From a virus, in IMG/VR virus record IMGVR_UViG_3300034112_002807, positions 1 to 60,568 of that record: DNA of 60,568 nucleotides; one strand, given 5' to 3'. Numbering within the stretch: the first letter of the stretch is position 1; each line of letters begins with the position of its first letter. Made by a program: the position numbers and the translations under genes. The notes under the pieces were generated by a model that saw nothing but the letters and a program-made list of their open reading frames with translations, made no database searches and was not told where the DNA came from. Below, one piece after another: positions 23,101 to 32,004 of the stretch.

Positions 23101-24832
23101 GGTCAAAGCTATGGTTAACATTTTGTTCTACCAAAATCGTGGCAGACGAGCCACCGCCGGGACCATTAAACCTGACAGCCGCACGGAATGGATCAGTCGT
23201 GCTCCCCCCTGCTGGCTCAACAAATTCAATGCCAATAAACGGCACTGGAGGCGAACCGGCGGCAAGAGATTGATGAGCGACATAGCCCAGGAAAAACGCA
23301 CCATCAAAATTACTGTTCGCGAGCCTAAAGCTGCCAGCCATTCGGAAAGTGTTAGTCCTGGCCAGCGGAGTGATACTGGTGTCGGCGTAATAGGCATACG
23401 TAGACGCCCGAGCGAGTACACCACCGATCGCACCAGCTTCGCCGCTGACGGCGCTAGAGTTTTGCCAGCCAAAATTATGGCCATTGACGGTATTCCCAAG
23501 TCCAACCCAATCGGCATCCTGTGTTGACTGCTGAGTAAGAAAGGGCTGCACGATGCTGATGTCAGGCTCGCCTGGGTCAACAGGGCCACCGCCCTCGCCG
23601 CCGCCCTCTTCGCCGCCCTCGCCGTCAGGGTCTTCCGGTTCGGGAGGCGGTTCAGGCATAAAGCCTATGTTTTCGCTTACTTCTACAACAACAACGCCAG
23701 AAGGCACGTAGGTATCAACGCTGCCAACATTTCGGAATACAGCCAATACGATACCGTCGCCACATTGATGCTCAACCTTTACGACAAAAGGAAGTGGCTT
23801 GCTGTAGCTAGCGCGATCAACAAAATCCCCCAGCGCCACTTCGGCAGCGGGAATACTAACTTCAAATGCCTGGCCAGGGTTTAGCGCAAATCCAACAATG
23901 CCAAGCGTGTATCTCATTGACGTTACGATTCGCCTTGCTGTCTCTGCAGTGCCGCTAATATCAATTGGCCATTCGCCGGTCGCTCCATCGCCATCGACCC
24001 CAGGCGCCCCAACTGAGTTGTAGCTAATCGCACGAGGAGCTGATCCGTCATAGCTAGAGCCTGGATTGGCGCCACTTCCGGTGTCGTCAAAGGTTATCGA
24101 TTCAGGGGAAATGGCTTCAACCTGGATGTTCTCCGTGCCGTCAAACTCAACGCCATTGATAAGGCGGCCCGTTTCAAGCTGGCTGGCGGTTGCGGCATTG
24201 CCAGTTATATCAATATCCCAGCTACCCGAAGCATCTTCACCAGTCAGCCCTGGGGCGCCAATGGTGTTTCGGCTAATTGTCAAAGCCTGAGAGCCATCGA
24301 ACTCGGAATCGGGGGCGGCGCCGGATCCAGAATCGTCAAAGGTGATCGTCTCGATTTCCGTGCCAGGTAGCGTTATGTCTTCGGTGCCATCGAAAGACAC
24401 GCCATTAATCAAGCGAGCAGTGGCCAGCTTCGTAGCAGTATCGGCGTTGCCCGACAGGTCCCCCTCGAACGTATTGGCCTCCACGTTGCCACTTTGGTCC
24501 CTGCGCATCAGGGTGCCACTACTGCTGGTCGCCGTGGCCCCATCCAAAAGGTTGAACATGGTGCTGGGCATAAAGCCCGCAGTGTCCCCAGTGGCGGCTG
24601 CGTGCTGCAGGCCGCCCCCTTGGTTGCCGTGAGCGTGAACATGCCCTGCGTCCGCCCCCTCGCCCGTGCTGCCCGGCGCAGCATCGCCAAGCGGCTGAGG
24701 ATTGGCGGTGCTTAGCGAGGGGTTTCCAGTGCCAAACACAGCGACCTGCGCAGCTGGCGCATCAAGCACTGTTACCTGAACGCCGTCAATCTCGATGACG
24801 GAAAGCTCAACCTGGGATGCAGTGGATGACAT
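20156..24832 (-). CDS. Tail spike/fibre with duplicated beta-helix domains
   Basis: 1558 residues. N-terminal region contains AGHVHAHG and [19 protein letters not shown], then about three repeats (roughly 120-300) of the [21 protein letters not shown] type with ITFDDSGSG and NTIGAPG, as in phage fibre shafts. A Gly/Glu/Pro linker lies near 395-420. A lectin-like domain follows. Two paralogous right-handed beta-helix (pectate-lyase-type) openings, [17 protein letters not shown] near 670 and [17 protein letters not shown] near 1130, precede long repetitive strands. Likely host receptor binding and polysaccharide digestion. It overlaps the next gene by one base. Confidence 0.8.
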   Translation of the reverse strand: MSSTASQVELSVIEIDGVQVTVLDAPAAQVAVFGTGNPSLSTANPQPLGDAAPGSTGEGADAGHVHAHGNQGGGLQHAAATGDTAGFMPSTMFNLLDGATATSSSGTLMRRDQSGNVEANTFEGDLSGNADTATKLATARLINGVSFDGTEDITLPGTEIETITFDDSGSGAAPDSEFDGSQALTISRNTIGAPGLTGEDASGSWDIDITGNAATASQLETGRLINGVEFDGTENIQVEAISPESITFDDTGSGANPGSSYDGSAPRAISYNSVGAPGVDGDGATGEWPIDISGTAETARRIVTSMRYTLGIVGFALNPGQAFEVSIPAAEVALGDFVDRASYSKPLPFVVKVEHQCGDGIVLAVFRNVGSVDTYVPSGVVVVEVSENIGFMPEPPPEPEDPDGEGGEEGGGEGGGPVDPGEPDISIVQPFLTQQSTQDADWVGLGNTVNGHNFGWQNSSAVSGEAGAIGGVLARASTYAYYADTSITPLARTNTFRMAGSFRLANSNFDGAFFLGYVAHQSLAAGSPPVPFIGIEFVEPAGGSTTDPFRAAVRFNGPGGGSSATILVEQNVNHSFDLTWTGKPDGSGTLSGTVISTEVSIAVNPGVESFTAFGLFAGGTGANANVKTGTCLFDNLRYRKGTVLPPPPPEPPVPTTTPLSQALVPLKVFDVRNLPPEVNGGVSAVGNNSADDWAAMQACVNAARDWAASTGEYAMAYFPRASYKTLRTITITGSNYMIGGAGINLTYIIGHDTATSSISPVFEIIDFSGRIEFLDVRHNTDQMRLVVRQSSSDNSKPSRLHYEHCNFNGWGSQFVNPSNGQSYSFTSNTGMAWQVLNLNGNSIITSSATSSQRKGVSFDNCSNARILFSQYGQQGWGALRVRGSTALRNGFFGALNYYGMARIEDSLSFIASDHYIEQLRPATTRDNKNFASPALVLSGTPGDTRQGRVTFSSSVLNGAYGSSSQLTTDPNKLPYETYVTVNDWRGRLSMLTAEYTNAFESGGSDYDPNKLEFRFACTGTAPVSVLLAGNSFKQGVGQAVPTIQGGENVGRHVLANWNPGATVSTSKVVPDVVDSNTLELAGQALNDLRELSRMDLLLNKYIDSATFPLPTSGEIAAPPLLPQLNWQKRSDWLDVKALPPSVNGGVSAVGDGNPANKNQDTAAILAACNEVRKKNSPWSTVYLPPGVYCLASELFPYPTPISVSASFTGSISGSTLTVTAVSSGTITVGHAVQGDGVTEGPTIKARGTGTGGVGTYTLNISLASPVASTAMQSGVGQSTSFNVRGHGRDTIVEWHGASGGQMFRSDGAPQSSYIGIIWDGRNIAGKGFMHRSTVMRESKVLHQFEVFRNFTQNGSGSLSRPGTLSDKYLESSQWRDCIFVNCGTALSATNGNDYMINVDGCWFYDNAVGVYTGAGQALIRNSRFFRSTDMDVKELNDSRSNSIRRCSSVGSRVFYERDAQTITLPSSRVTSIQDCYVSGWTNAGYAILSKATGANCYDPMLVFDCVFVNGPSANPPIKLDRAIQALHSNNSWTHAGTTYTGAQVFANFTANLVAIPVP

Positions 24833-25215
24833 TAGTTGTTCCTGGAAACAGTTTCTCGAACGTGAAGCGGTGCAGTGGCGTAATAAAACCGATCGCCATT
24901 TGACTTGGTGATACTAATATCGGTTTTATGATTGCTGCCAACCGGAAGCATCAGTGATTCGATTGGCGTCAATTCGAGATCAAACATGCCAGGCACTGGC
25001 GTGTCCTCAATTTCTGGCAGGGCGACAGTGAAAGTCCCGATTTGCTCACCCGCAGCATTTTTAATGTCTGCATCAACCACAACGCCTTCTTCCGTTAGGT
25101 CGATTTCGCTGCCACCTACTGAAACAATAAAGCGCTTCCTGAAGGTAGAATTGCGCAATACAGTAAATGGCTCCAGCACCGCTGGCAATTGAGATAGTTG
25201 GGGAAGTTCGCTCAT
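24832..25215 (-). CDS. Small beta-rich baseplate/tail accessory protein
   Basis: 127 residues with a repeated strand pattern ([66 protein letters not shown]). It resembles the BppU-type N-terminal domain or an immunoglobulin-like fold: a wild-type R..G....F..D..G LT pattern. A distant counterpart may be the 113-residue gene at 44260. It may join the fibre to the tail. It overlaps both neighbours. Confidence 0.5.
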   Translation of the reverse strand: MSELPQLSQLPAVLEPFTVLRNSTFRKRFIVSVGGSEIDLTEEGVVVDADIKNAAGEQIGTFTVALPEIEDTPVPGMFDLELTPIESLMLPVGSNHKTDISITKSNGDRFYYATAPLHVRETVSRNN

Positions 25216-25388
25216 GACTTGGGCCGCTCCAGTGCAGAGTATTCTTCAACCATGGCAATCAATGATTCGTTTCGCGAGTGGGCGGCGTAGGGATCCATGT
25301 CCAGTCTAAGCAACTGCTGATAGAAGGAACTGTTGGCGATGCGTTTATCGCGTGCAGCAGGAGTGTAACCAGGGTCAGAAGGAAGCAT
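25212..25388 (-). CDS. Small hypothetical protein, 58 residues
   Basis: MLPSDPGYTPAARDKRIANS... with a helical C-terminus (NESLIAMVEEYSALERP). The ATG at 25388 follows the beta-helix gene stop by one base. No family recognised. Probably a small tail component. Confidence 0.5.
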   Translation of the reverse strand: MLPSDPGYTPAARDKRIANSSFYQQLLRLDMDPYAAHSRNESLIAMVEEYSALERPKS

Positions 25389-25389
25389 G

Positions 25390-28300
25390 TCAAAGAATAG
25401 CGTTTGGAGTAATGTTAAAACCGTGCTCGGGGCTGATGCCGCGCACATAACTGCGCAATCCCATGTTCAAGGGGAACTGGGTATTGGCAGCTACTGCCTG
25501 AGCGGCTTCGGTGATAACCGGATTGTACTTCTTATTGCTGGCGCCCACCGGAGTTGGCTCACCAAAAGAAGCGTTTTGCGCTGGTGAGTAACGTGGCATA
25601 AAGCTTTGAATGCTATCCACGCTAGCGCCAGCTGCTTTGAAAATTGTGTAAGCCAGCTCGCCAGGTAGTCGCACGGTACGTGTTTCAACCTCTAGCTGAA
25701 CAGTAGCGCCGCGCTCTTCATCAAAATTGCCCTGGTTGCCAAGGAGCACGCCTCGCGTCTTCGGGGGAAGGTAGCCGGGGTCGGAAGTCCAAACACTTCG
25801 CCCAAAACGACCAACAAAGCCACGGCTAAATGGTCCGGTGGTATCACTGGCAAAGCCATCGCCACGACTAAAGGCAATGTCACACTTAAAGCCGTTGGAG
25901 GCGTGAATAAATTGATCAAAAAATGGACCAGTGTTGTCGTTGCTTGGTTCGGTTCCGTTAATGGTAAGCAGGTGAATATGATTTGGCAAATACTTGTTTC
26001 CAGATTTATAGAAAATCCTGCTAAACGGTGATCCCGTTTGCTGATAGAAAACATTGCCGCCCAGTTCTTTGATATACACGGAGCGATTGCCATTATCGGA
26101 TGGCCCAATAAACGTATGGTGGGTTTGCCGCCATGTCCATGGCGCGGGAATCACCGCACTTCCGTAATGCGTGCGATCAGCGCCCGGTAAGTTATTTGTG
26201 ACCTGAATACGGTCGCTACGAATCTCGGTAGCCCCGACAATATAAACATTGGACACTTTCAGCTCGACAAGCCCGTTTGTTGCAATATATGGATCGCGAA
26301 CTGCGCCAAGCAATTCTTTGCGTGTTGGCAAAATTGAGCCAAAACAACAATCACTGATAACAGCAGTATCACTAGGGCCACCATCTAGCTGAATTGGCGA
26401 GCCGCTTACGAAGGCCTCAAAGGCGGGGTTGCGACCATTCCGACTTCGCAAAATACGCAAAAATGTTTCTACGTTATTCTCGGTTGACTCATCCCCGACC
26501 AGTGTTGTGGTATAGGCCGTTGCTGGCAGAGCTACGCTACCAAACACCATGAATTGATTCGACGGCAATTGCTCATTGGCAATAGCACGAATCAAGTGTG
26601 GAATGCCAAGGAAGTTGAATCCACCGAGAAACTCGACGCTACGCTTAAACAGCATGGTGTACGAAAGAACGCCAACCTGAAGATCATTGCCAGATTGATT
26701 CGATTCTCGCAACGTAAGATAGAAGGGATTGAAGTTGACTCTGGTCGTTAAGCTTCCATATCCACTGCCATCAAAGTAGTCATTTTCGGTATTTGTATTG
26801 CCGGCAAATGAACTTTGGAAAATTCGTGGCCAACCCAGCTGCGAATCATCTCTAAGCTCAAAGCGCACATTGCATTCCCATACAGAGGCCGGGTTGTAGA
26901 GCCCTGGGGCCATCAATATGATGGCGGTTTGGTTGCTGCCACCAATTACCGCATTGGCATACTCCGAGGCCCTCGCCAGTGTTGGAATCGCAAACTCGGG
27001 CTCAGTGGGCGGCCTATCAAACATCTGGTTGAGATTTCGATCAGTGGTGCCAGGCTTGACATAGATCGTGATCGTTCCGGTCCCAGCACTGATAAGGCGT
27101 TGCGCCTGCCTCCATCGATTCAAGCCCGCAATCGTCACAACCTCAGGTCGCTGATTGAGGCTGTTGTCGTCGCTGGCTACGGGCGCATCCGAACCAATTG
27201 CTGTCAAGTCCTCTATACTTGCAAGCGATACTGGCCCTAGGCGATCTACAAGCGCCGCACTTATCTGCGGGAACGAAACACTGTTTGTAATAGTCAGATC
27301 TCGCACAGTGATAGAACTGGCGGTCAGACCATTCGGGAAATCGGCCTCCCTCGATTCATCCAGTGTTGAGTTACCAATTGCATCAACGCTTAAAGTTGCC
27401 CCCGTTTCAATATCCTCCAGGCCTCGCGGGCTGACGTTAAATCCTTCTTCATTGGCGCCCTGTGGCACCACACGCCCTCCAGCTTCATTCGTGAAATAAT
27501 AAGAGAATTTATTTTGTGGGCCAAGCGTATTTTGTGCCGCCGGCAGCGCCTTTGAATAATTGAGGTGACCCGCCCATTTCCATGTGTGCTGGTTAAGCGA
27601 AAGTATGCTGGGGCGACGAAATTCAATAGCCCAGAAGCCACGACCAGATGCCGCGCCTCCCGATGGCTGCACCGGGAAGTGTGTTGCATTAGCAGGGCTG
27701 CGATCACGGCTTGAAGCACTGCGCGGAACAAGCGCCTGGTGTGCGTCAGTACCAGTAAATCCAAGCGCAACCAAGAATGCGTAAACACCCAGATAGTCAG
27801 AGCCAGTGCGATACTGCTGCTGAATGAGACCGCTTGTGGTCCAGACTGTCGCCCAGTTGATGCCGCAGGTTTGTGTATTGGAACTGTTGTCAGTATCAGT
27901 ATCAAAAATCAGGATTGGCGACTCTGCCGACTGCTGATCTTCCGGGTTGTAATCAGATTGCATGTGGACGAACGTTTCGCCCCAGTCGCGTTGGTCTGGC
28001 GTAGGCGTTGTTGCGATGAAGTCCCGCAATGCCTGCCAGTGCTTTCCAGCATAGGTAACAACCGTTCCGCGACGATAAAATGCGCCATTTGTGTATATGT
28101 TTTCAGCAACAGCACGACGCAGGGTGATTTCTGCGGTCTTACTAACGCCAGGGCCAGGCGATGGCCCGACTCCCGCACCGCTGATAGTTATGCACTCACT
28201 GCCACCGGGCTGCAATTCACGAACAACATTGCCGCTGGTGCGAGATGGATCGGTTTGCAGCGCAAAGCCGCGCTCGGGGAGCCTGGCTGATGCTGAATTG

Positions 28301-30108
28301 TTGATAACGACACTAATGCGTCGCTCGGACGGCGTGCGAGTATCCACCAGTCGCCGAACATAAACCCTTTTGCCTACTGCGGCGTCTGCAGAAATGGATT
28401 GACCCGATTCAGAGTCCACCAATCCCGTGGATAGGTTGATTCGATCTGGCGTACCTGCATTCCACGCGCTGGTACTGAGATCTGCACGCCAATCCGCGCC
28501 AGCTGGATTTTCGATCCAGATTTTCGTGCCAGAAGGAAGCGTGTAACCTTCGCGGGCGAGAACTGCTGGCACGGCCTCGTTCCCTTCATCCGTAGAAAGG
28601 GGCGTCGAAAGAATGATTCGACTGCCATTGATTGAATCAACTACACCAAGTTGAACTCGCCGAATATTTCCACGCTTTTCACCTGGATCCAGGGGTACGC
28701 GAATTCTTCCAACAGACCAATTTTTGTCTTGGGGATAAGCAAATCGCTTGTAGCCTTTGGCGACGGCTGCACAGCCACCGAAGTTTGAGTTACCAAGATT
28801 GCAATCGACCTCCCCACCATTATCGACAAAAGTCATTACGCCATGACCAATTGCAAAAACAGAAACCTTTTGAATAAAGGCATCGTTTACAGCGGATACA
28901 TGCCGACTAAGGCGGCTTGGATTCATCCGCACATTGTCTGGAGAGGCGTTGATGTACCTCTGGTAGTCGCCCGGTGTGTTGGTGAGGCTGACCCATCCAT
29001 TGTTTTCATATAGCTGCCAGCAGCGCATATCTTTTTGCAGGCTTACGCCTGTAAAGTTGGCGCAAACCATGCTTTTGAGGCCATTAACCTTGTCACCATC
29101 CCAGAAGGCCCCGCCCATTCCGTAGTCGGAGCGAATTGAGCAATTGAAGATGTATGGAGAAGCGCTAGCGGTAGTATCCCAGGCCGAGCTAGGAAGCTGG
29201 CCAGCAATAATAGGACCAACAATCTCGTACTCTGTTGACCTTGCTCGCAAAAGGGCGGACGCAAGATCGGCCCCCTCACCTACAGTGGCCTGACACTTCT
29301 CGTAAAACAAATCAAGCTCGGCCTTGCTGGCGGGTCCGTGCAGGTCAAGCAGGTGATGGGATTCCTTGTATCCCAATTTGTCCATGCCGGTATAGCCAAA
29401 AAAGTAACCAGTGCCGGTAACTTTTATTGCAGCACAGCGGTTTGCATAGTTAGCCTGTTCGTCGCCAAAGCCGGGAACCCAGTTGGGGCGAATGGTGGTT
29501 TTCCTGAGATCCGGGCCGCAGAGGCTGCATCCGCGTGGCAGAAGAACGCCGCCAGTGACCGGAGGATTGAACTTGATCAAATCCGAAATACTGGGATCTT
29601 TTTCGTCACCCCAGCTTTCAATATTCGCATCCGACAAGCCCGGATCGCTGTAAAGAATATGAACGCCAGACGCCAAAACAATGCTAACGCAATCCAGGTG
29701 CGCCCTTGGATCCGTGTAGGTGTACCAGTTCTTGCTGGTAATTATTGCCGCCTCGATTGCCGCTCGGTTAATAGTTTTGAATGGTCGATATGGCGTATAG
29801 CCACACGTCATTCGCTGCATCTCAATGCGCTTCAGCTTGCTCGCAATAATCTCTTCGTCCGTTTCACCGGACTCATGACTATTGTAACTCCCTCCAACAA
29901 ACTTATCGCTACCAGTGTATGGATTTACATAAAGAGTAAAGGGCGAGCTAAATGGATCAGCCTGCTCAAGGGCGCCAGCAACAATATTCGCGTCACCACC
30001 GAGTTGGCGCAGGCCGTCAACAAGAGCCGCAATTTGATCGCGAAACTGCTGAACCGAGGGGCTCGCGCTCAACGAGGCTTCTTCGCCAGCAAGCTTAATT
30101 CTGGCCAT
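25390..30108 (-). CDS. Large virion structural protein with beta-helix region
   Basis: 1572 residues. Residues 55-150 (LYVNPYTGSDKFVGGSY, RMTCGYTPYRPFKTINRAAI, CVSIVLASGVHILY) match a cyanophage structural family whose members begin with NPxxGxDxFVGG and RPFKTINRA. The centre (300-480) is beta-helix-like with SIRSDYGMGGAFWDGD. A second NPGTTDRN...LARASEYANAV region lies near 1010-1070. Probably a tail-tip fibre. It is the longest gene of the fibre group. Enzymatic residues were not identified. Confidence 0.7.
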   Translation of the reverse strand: MARIKLAGEEASLSASPSVQQFRDQIAALVDGLRQLGGDANIVAGALEQADPFSSPFTLYVNPYTGSDKFVGGSYNSHESGETDEEIIASKLKRIEMQRMTCGYTPYRPFKTINRAAIEAAIITSKNWYTYTDPRAHLDCVSIVLASGVHILYSDPGLSDANIESWGDEKDPSISDLIKFNPPVTGGVLLPRGCSLCGPDLRKTTIRPNWVPGFGDEQANYANRCAAIKVTGTGYFFGYTGMDKLGYKESHHLLDLHGPASKAELDLFYEKCQATVGEGADLASALLRARSTEYEIVGPIIAGQLPSSAWDTTASASPYIFNCSIRSDYGMGGAFWDGDKVNGLKSMVCANFTGVSLQKDMRCWQLYENNGWVSLTNTPGDYQRYINASPDNVRMNPSRLSRHVSAVNDAFIQKVSVFAIGHGVMTFVDNGGEVDCNLGNSNFGGCAAVAKGYKRFAYPQDKNWSVGRIRVPLDPGEKRGNIRRVQLGVVDSINGSRIILSTPLSTDEGNEAVPAVLAREGYTLPSGTKIWIENPAGADWRADLSTSAWNAGTPDRINLSTGLVDSESGQSISADAAVGKRVYVRRLVDTRTPSERRISVVINNSASARLPERGFALQTDPSRTSGNVVRELQPGGSECITISGAGVGPSPGPGVSKTAEITLRRAVAENIYTNGAFYRRGTVVTYAGKHWQALRDFIATTPTPDQRDWGETFVHMQSDYNPEDQQSAESPILIFDTDTDNSSNTQTCGINWATVWTTSGLIQQQYRTGSDYLGVYAFLVALGFTGTDAHQALVPRSASSRDRSPANATHFPVQPSGGAASGRGFWAIEFRRPSILSLNQHTWKWAGHLNYSKALPAAQNTLGPQNKFSYYFTNEAGGRVVPQGANEEGFNVSPRGLEDIETGATLSVDAIGNSTLDESREADFPNGLTASSITVRDLTITNSVSFPQISAALVDRLGPVSLASIEDLTAIGSDAPVASDDNSLNQRPEVVTIAGLNRWRQAQRLISAGTGTITIYVKPGTTDRNLNQMFDRPPTEPEFAIPTLARASEYANAVIGGSNQTAIILMAPGLYNPASVWECNVRFELRDDSQLGWPRIFQSSFAGNTNTENDYFDGSGYGSLTTRVNFNPFYLTLRESNQSGNDLQVGVLSYTMLFKRSVEFLGGFNFLGIPHLIRAIANEQLPSNQFMVFGSVALPATAYTTTLVGDESTENNVETFLRILRSRNGRNPAFEAFVSGSPIQLDGGPSDTAVISDCCFGSILPTRKELLGAVRDPYIATNGLVELKVSNVYIVGATEIRSDRIQVTNNLPGADRTHYGSAVIPAPWTWRQTHHTFIGPSDNGNRSVYIKELGGNVFYQQTGSPFSRIFYKSGNKYLPNHIHLLTINGTEPSNDNTGPFFDQFIHASNGFKCDIAFSRGDGFASDTTGPFSRGFVGRFGRSVWTSDPGYLPPKTRGVLLGNQGNFDEERGATVQLEVETRTVRLPGELAYTIFKAAGASVDSIQSFMPRYSPAQNASFGEPTPVGASNKKYNPVITEAAQAVAANTQFPLNMGLRSYVRGISPEHGFNITPNAIL

Positions 30109-30147
30109 CTAGGACTGAAAGGACTTACCTTATCCCATCCTAGTCTC

Positions 30148-31203
30148 TCAGCCCCGAGAAGAGACAACCCTGATCTTGCCGGTGGCAACAAATTCAACAC
30201 TTAGCGCTATTACCTCATCGACGGTTGTGTTAACGTTGGTGCTTGAAAGCAGGATAGGAACTTCATAGTAAATTGACTTAGAGCCCTGGCCGCAATCTCC
30301 CTCTGCGTTTTTGTCATCTGCAATCACAAATCTTGCTTCTGCTTTCGCGCCAACCTGTGTAACCAGCATCAGCCTGAGCATGGAGTAAGGGCCAAAACTT
30401 CCCTTTCCGTCTTCCGTGCTCATGATCGCATTAAAACTTCCAGCCCCTCCAAGACTCCCCTTGGCTGATTCACCAAATCTTTGCCCTATCGCCCCCTGGT
30501 CAAGGACTTGCACGTTTGTTTCAAAGGCCCAAGACGTTAAATTAGCAACCTGCTTCCACTTGCTAAGCTCAGAGGCTTCTTCTAGGAAGGCTGCAAGTGA
30601 TTGCAGCAAATCTGCAGGCAGAAACTGATCGCCAACAACCTCAGCATTTCCCTCTTGAAAGATAAGGGGCGTTGCAAAAGACAAAAGTCCGTTTACCAGC
30701 GCCTGGCTGTAATTCCCTTCGGGGGCGGGAGAAACAATTAACTGGTCGCAATCCAAAATCGAGATTGGCATAAAAGATTCGCCAAACCCATTAATTGCAT
30801 CATGCTCTTCCCCGTAAAATGTTATATTATCAATTTCATCTCTATGAATATACGCATAAATTACCCTCTCAAGAGGCAATGGATCGTAAAAGGGGGTCGA
30901 GGGATTGCCCACGTAAACGAGGTTGCGACTTTGCCTTGCTACTCCCCTTGGGCCTGGGTCGTAACGCCCGTCGCCATAGAAAGAGTGACCTCCCGGCGAG
31001 GGCGCGTAGGACTGCCCCTGGGGAATCACGGGGGCGCCCCTGGAGCACAGAATGGCCACTCTGTCGCCACTCCAAAGAGCTGGCTCCTCCATGTCGAGGA
31101 CGTTTCCAGACGCATTCCTGACAAGCCTGGATTCATCAACGGCAGTTGGCGCCGCCCATTCCCTTGAAAACGAAACGGTTCCGTATTTGCCGAGCAGGGC
31201 CAT
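30148..31203 (-). CDS. Tail-associated structural protein
   Basis: 351 residues, beta-rich (YGTVSFSREWAAPT, VIYAYIHRDEIDNITFYGEEHDA, QLIVSPAPEGN, SLGGAGSFNAIMSTEDGKGSF). It has no recognisable enzyme motif. The position between tail-tip proteins and the beta-helix fibre suggests a distal tail component. Conserved VPILLSSTNVNTTVDEVIAL strand at the end. Its stop is 39 bases after the next gene boundary and its start overlaps the 132-residue gene by one base. Confidence 0.55.
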   Translation of the reverse strand: MALLGKYGTVSFSREWAAPTAVDESRLVRNASGNVLDMEEPALWSGDRVAILCSRGAPVIPQGQSYAPSPGGHSFYGDGRYDPGPRGVARQSRNLVYVGNPSTPFYDPLPLERVIYAYIHRDEIDNITFYGEEHDAINGFGESFMPISILDCDQLIVSPAPEGNYSQALVNGLLSFATPLIFQEGNAEVVGDQFLPADLLQSLAAFLEEASELSKWKQVANLTSWAFETNVQVLDQGAIGQRFGESAKGSLGGAGSFNAIMSTEDGKGSFGPYSMLRLMLVTQVGAKAEARFVIADDKNAEGDCGQGSKSIYYEVPILLSSTNVNTTVDEVIALSVEFVATGKIRVVSSRG

Positions 31204-31601
31204 CAGTATTCAGCAGAGGGCTTTCCACTGATAACAAAGTTTATACTTACGGTTGTATTCTCTCCCGAGGAAATTGATTCGCTTTGACTGGAGATAAAGA
31301 CCCTTCCCTTAAGCGTTCCTCTTGACTGCCCGGTGCGAAGAACTAGTGTTAGGTTATCAGTTGACTCGTCGTCATTAAGGATTCTATTCATCAACTCAAC
31401 AGTTGCCGCGTCATCCGTCTTGTAAAGCAGCGTTGCACTTCCACCCGTACTTCTTTTGCCATAGGTATAAGTGTCGTCCATGTCGCCGATTCCAGTAGTC
31501 TGCAGCGTATCCCTATTCTTGTTGATGGACGCATTCGTTACCTTGGCTATCTTCCTGCCGTTCCAGCGAAGCTCTCCGTGGGTTCCATTAAGAATCGTCA
31601 T
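31203..31601 (-). CDS. Tail-tube-like small structural protein
   Basis: 132 residues of alternating strands: ELRWNGRKIAKVTNASINKN, TLQTTGIGDMDDTYTYGKRS, GSATLLYKTDDAATVELMNR, then ESISSGENTTVSINFVIS. The order is reminiscent of phage tail-tube proteins of the TP901-1/HK97 gpV type. A second, larger tube-like gene exists at 47864, so this one may be a distal tube or tip paralog. Overlaps the upstream gene by 14 bases. Confidence 0.55.
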   Translation of the reverse strand: MTILNGTHGELRWNGRKIAKVTNASINKNRDTLQTTGIGDMDDTYTYGKRSTGGSATLLYKTDDAATVELMNRILNDDESTDNLTLVLRTGQSRGTLKGRVFISSQSESISSGENTTVSINFVISGKPSAEY

Positions 31602-32004
31602 CGGAAAAACGAAGTTCTGCCCTCAATCTCACTCTAGTGGTGTATCTGCGACCTGGAACCCTCTCAAGCACTGGTGGCTCACCGTTGACAAAATACCAAA
31701 ACAGCCCAGATCCCTTTTGCGACACTAGGTCCGACAATCCCTCGTCCTCGATTCCATGAAAAATGATAGACGGAAGCGAGATATCTTCAATTGGCCCCTT
31801 AGCTAGCAGGTGTGCACGAACAATCCCAAAAGCGTTGCGCTCTGATATATTTTCAAAGCCCAGGTCAAGCAGTCCATCAGACGGCTTGCTTGACCAGATC
31901 TTGTAGCTCCTGATGCCCGACTGAGAACGGGACTCCGTAATAGGCCACTGGGGCGGAGTGAACGAACAGCTTGTAGGCTTAACTTCTGGAAAGTTGACCG
32001 TCAT
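31588..32004 (-). CDS. Tail-tip accessory protein, 138 residues
   Basis: Contains FTPPQWPITESRSQSGIRSYK, LLDLGFENISERNAFGIVRAH and a basic beta end (GRRYTTRVRLRAELRFS). No family recognised. The four-base overlap with the J-like gene puts it in the same translation unit. A structural part of the tail tip is likely from context. Confidence 0.5.
   Translation of the reverse strand: MTVNFPEVKPTSCSFTPPQWPITESRSQSGIRSYKIWSSKPSDGLLDLGFENISERNAFGIVRAHLLAKGPIEDISLPSIIFHGIEDEGLSDLVSQKGSGLFWYFVNGEPPVLERVPGRRYTTRVRLRAELRFSDDDS

Noticed and set aside
22742-23527. Long + strand open frame (261 residues) inside the tail spike gene
   Set aside because: Antisense to a well-supported spike gene; composition is Arg/Ser/Cys-rich noise with no domain, and no ribosome site.
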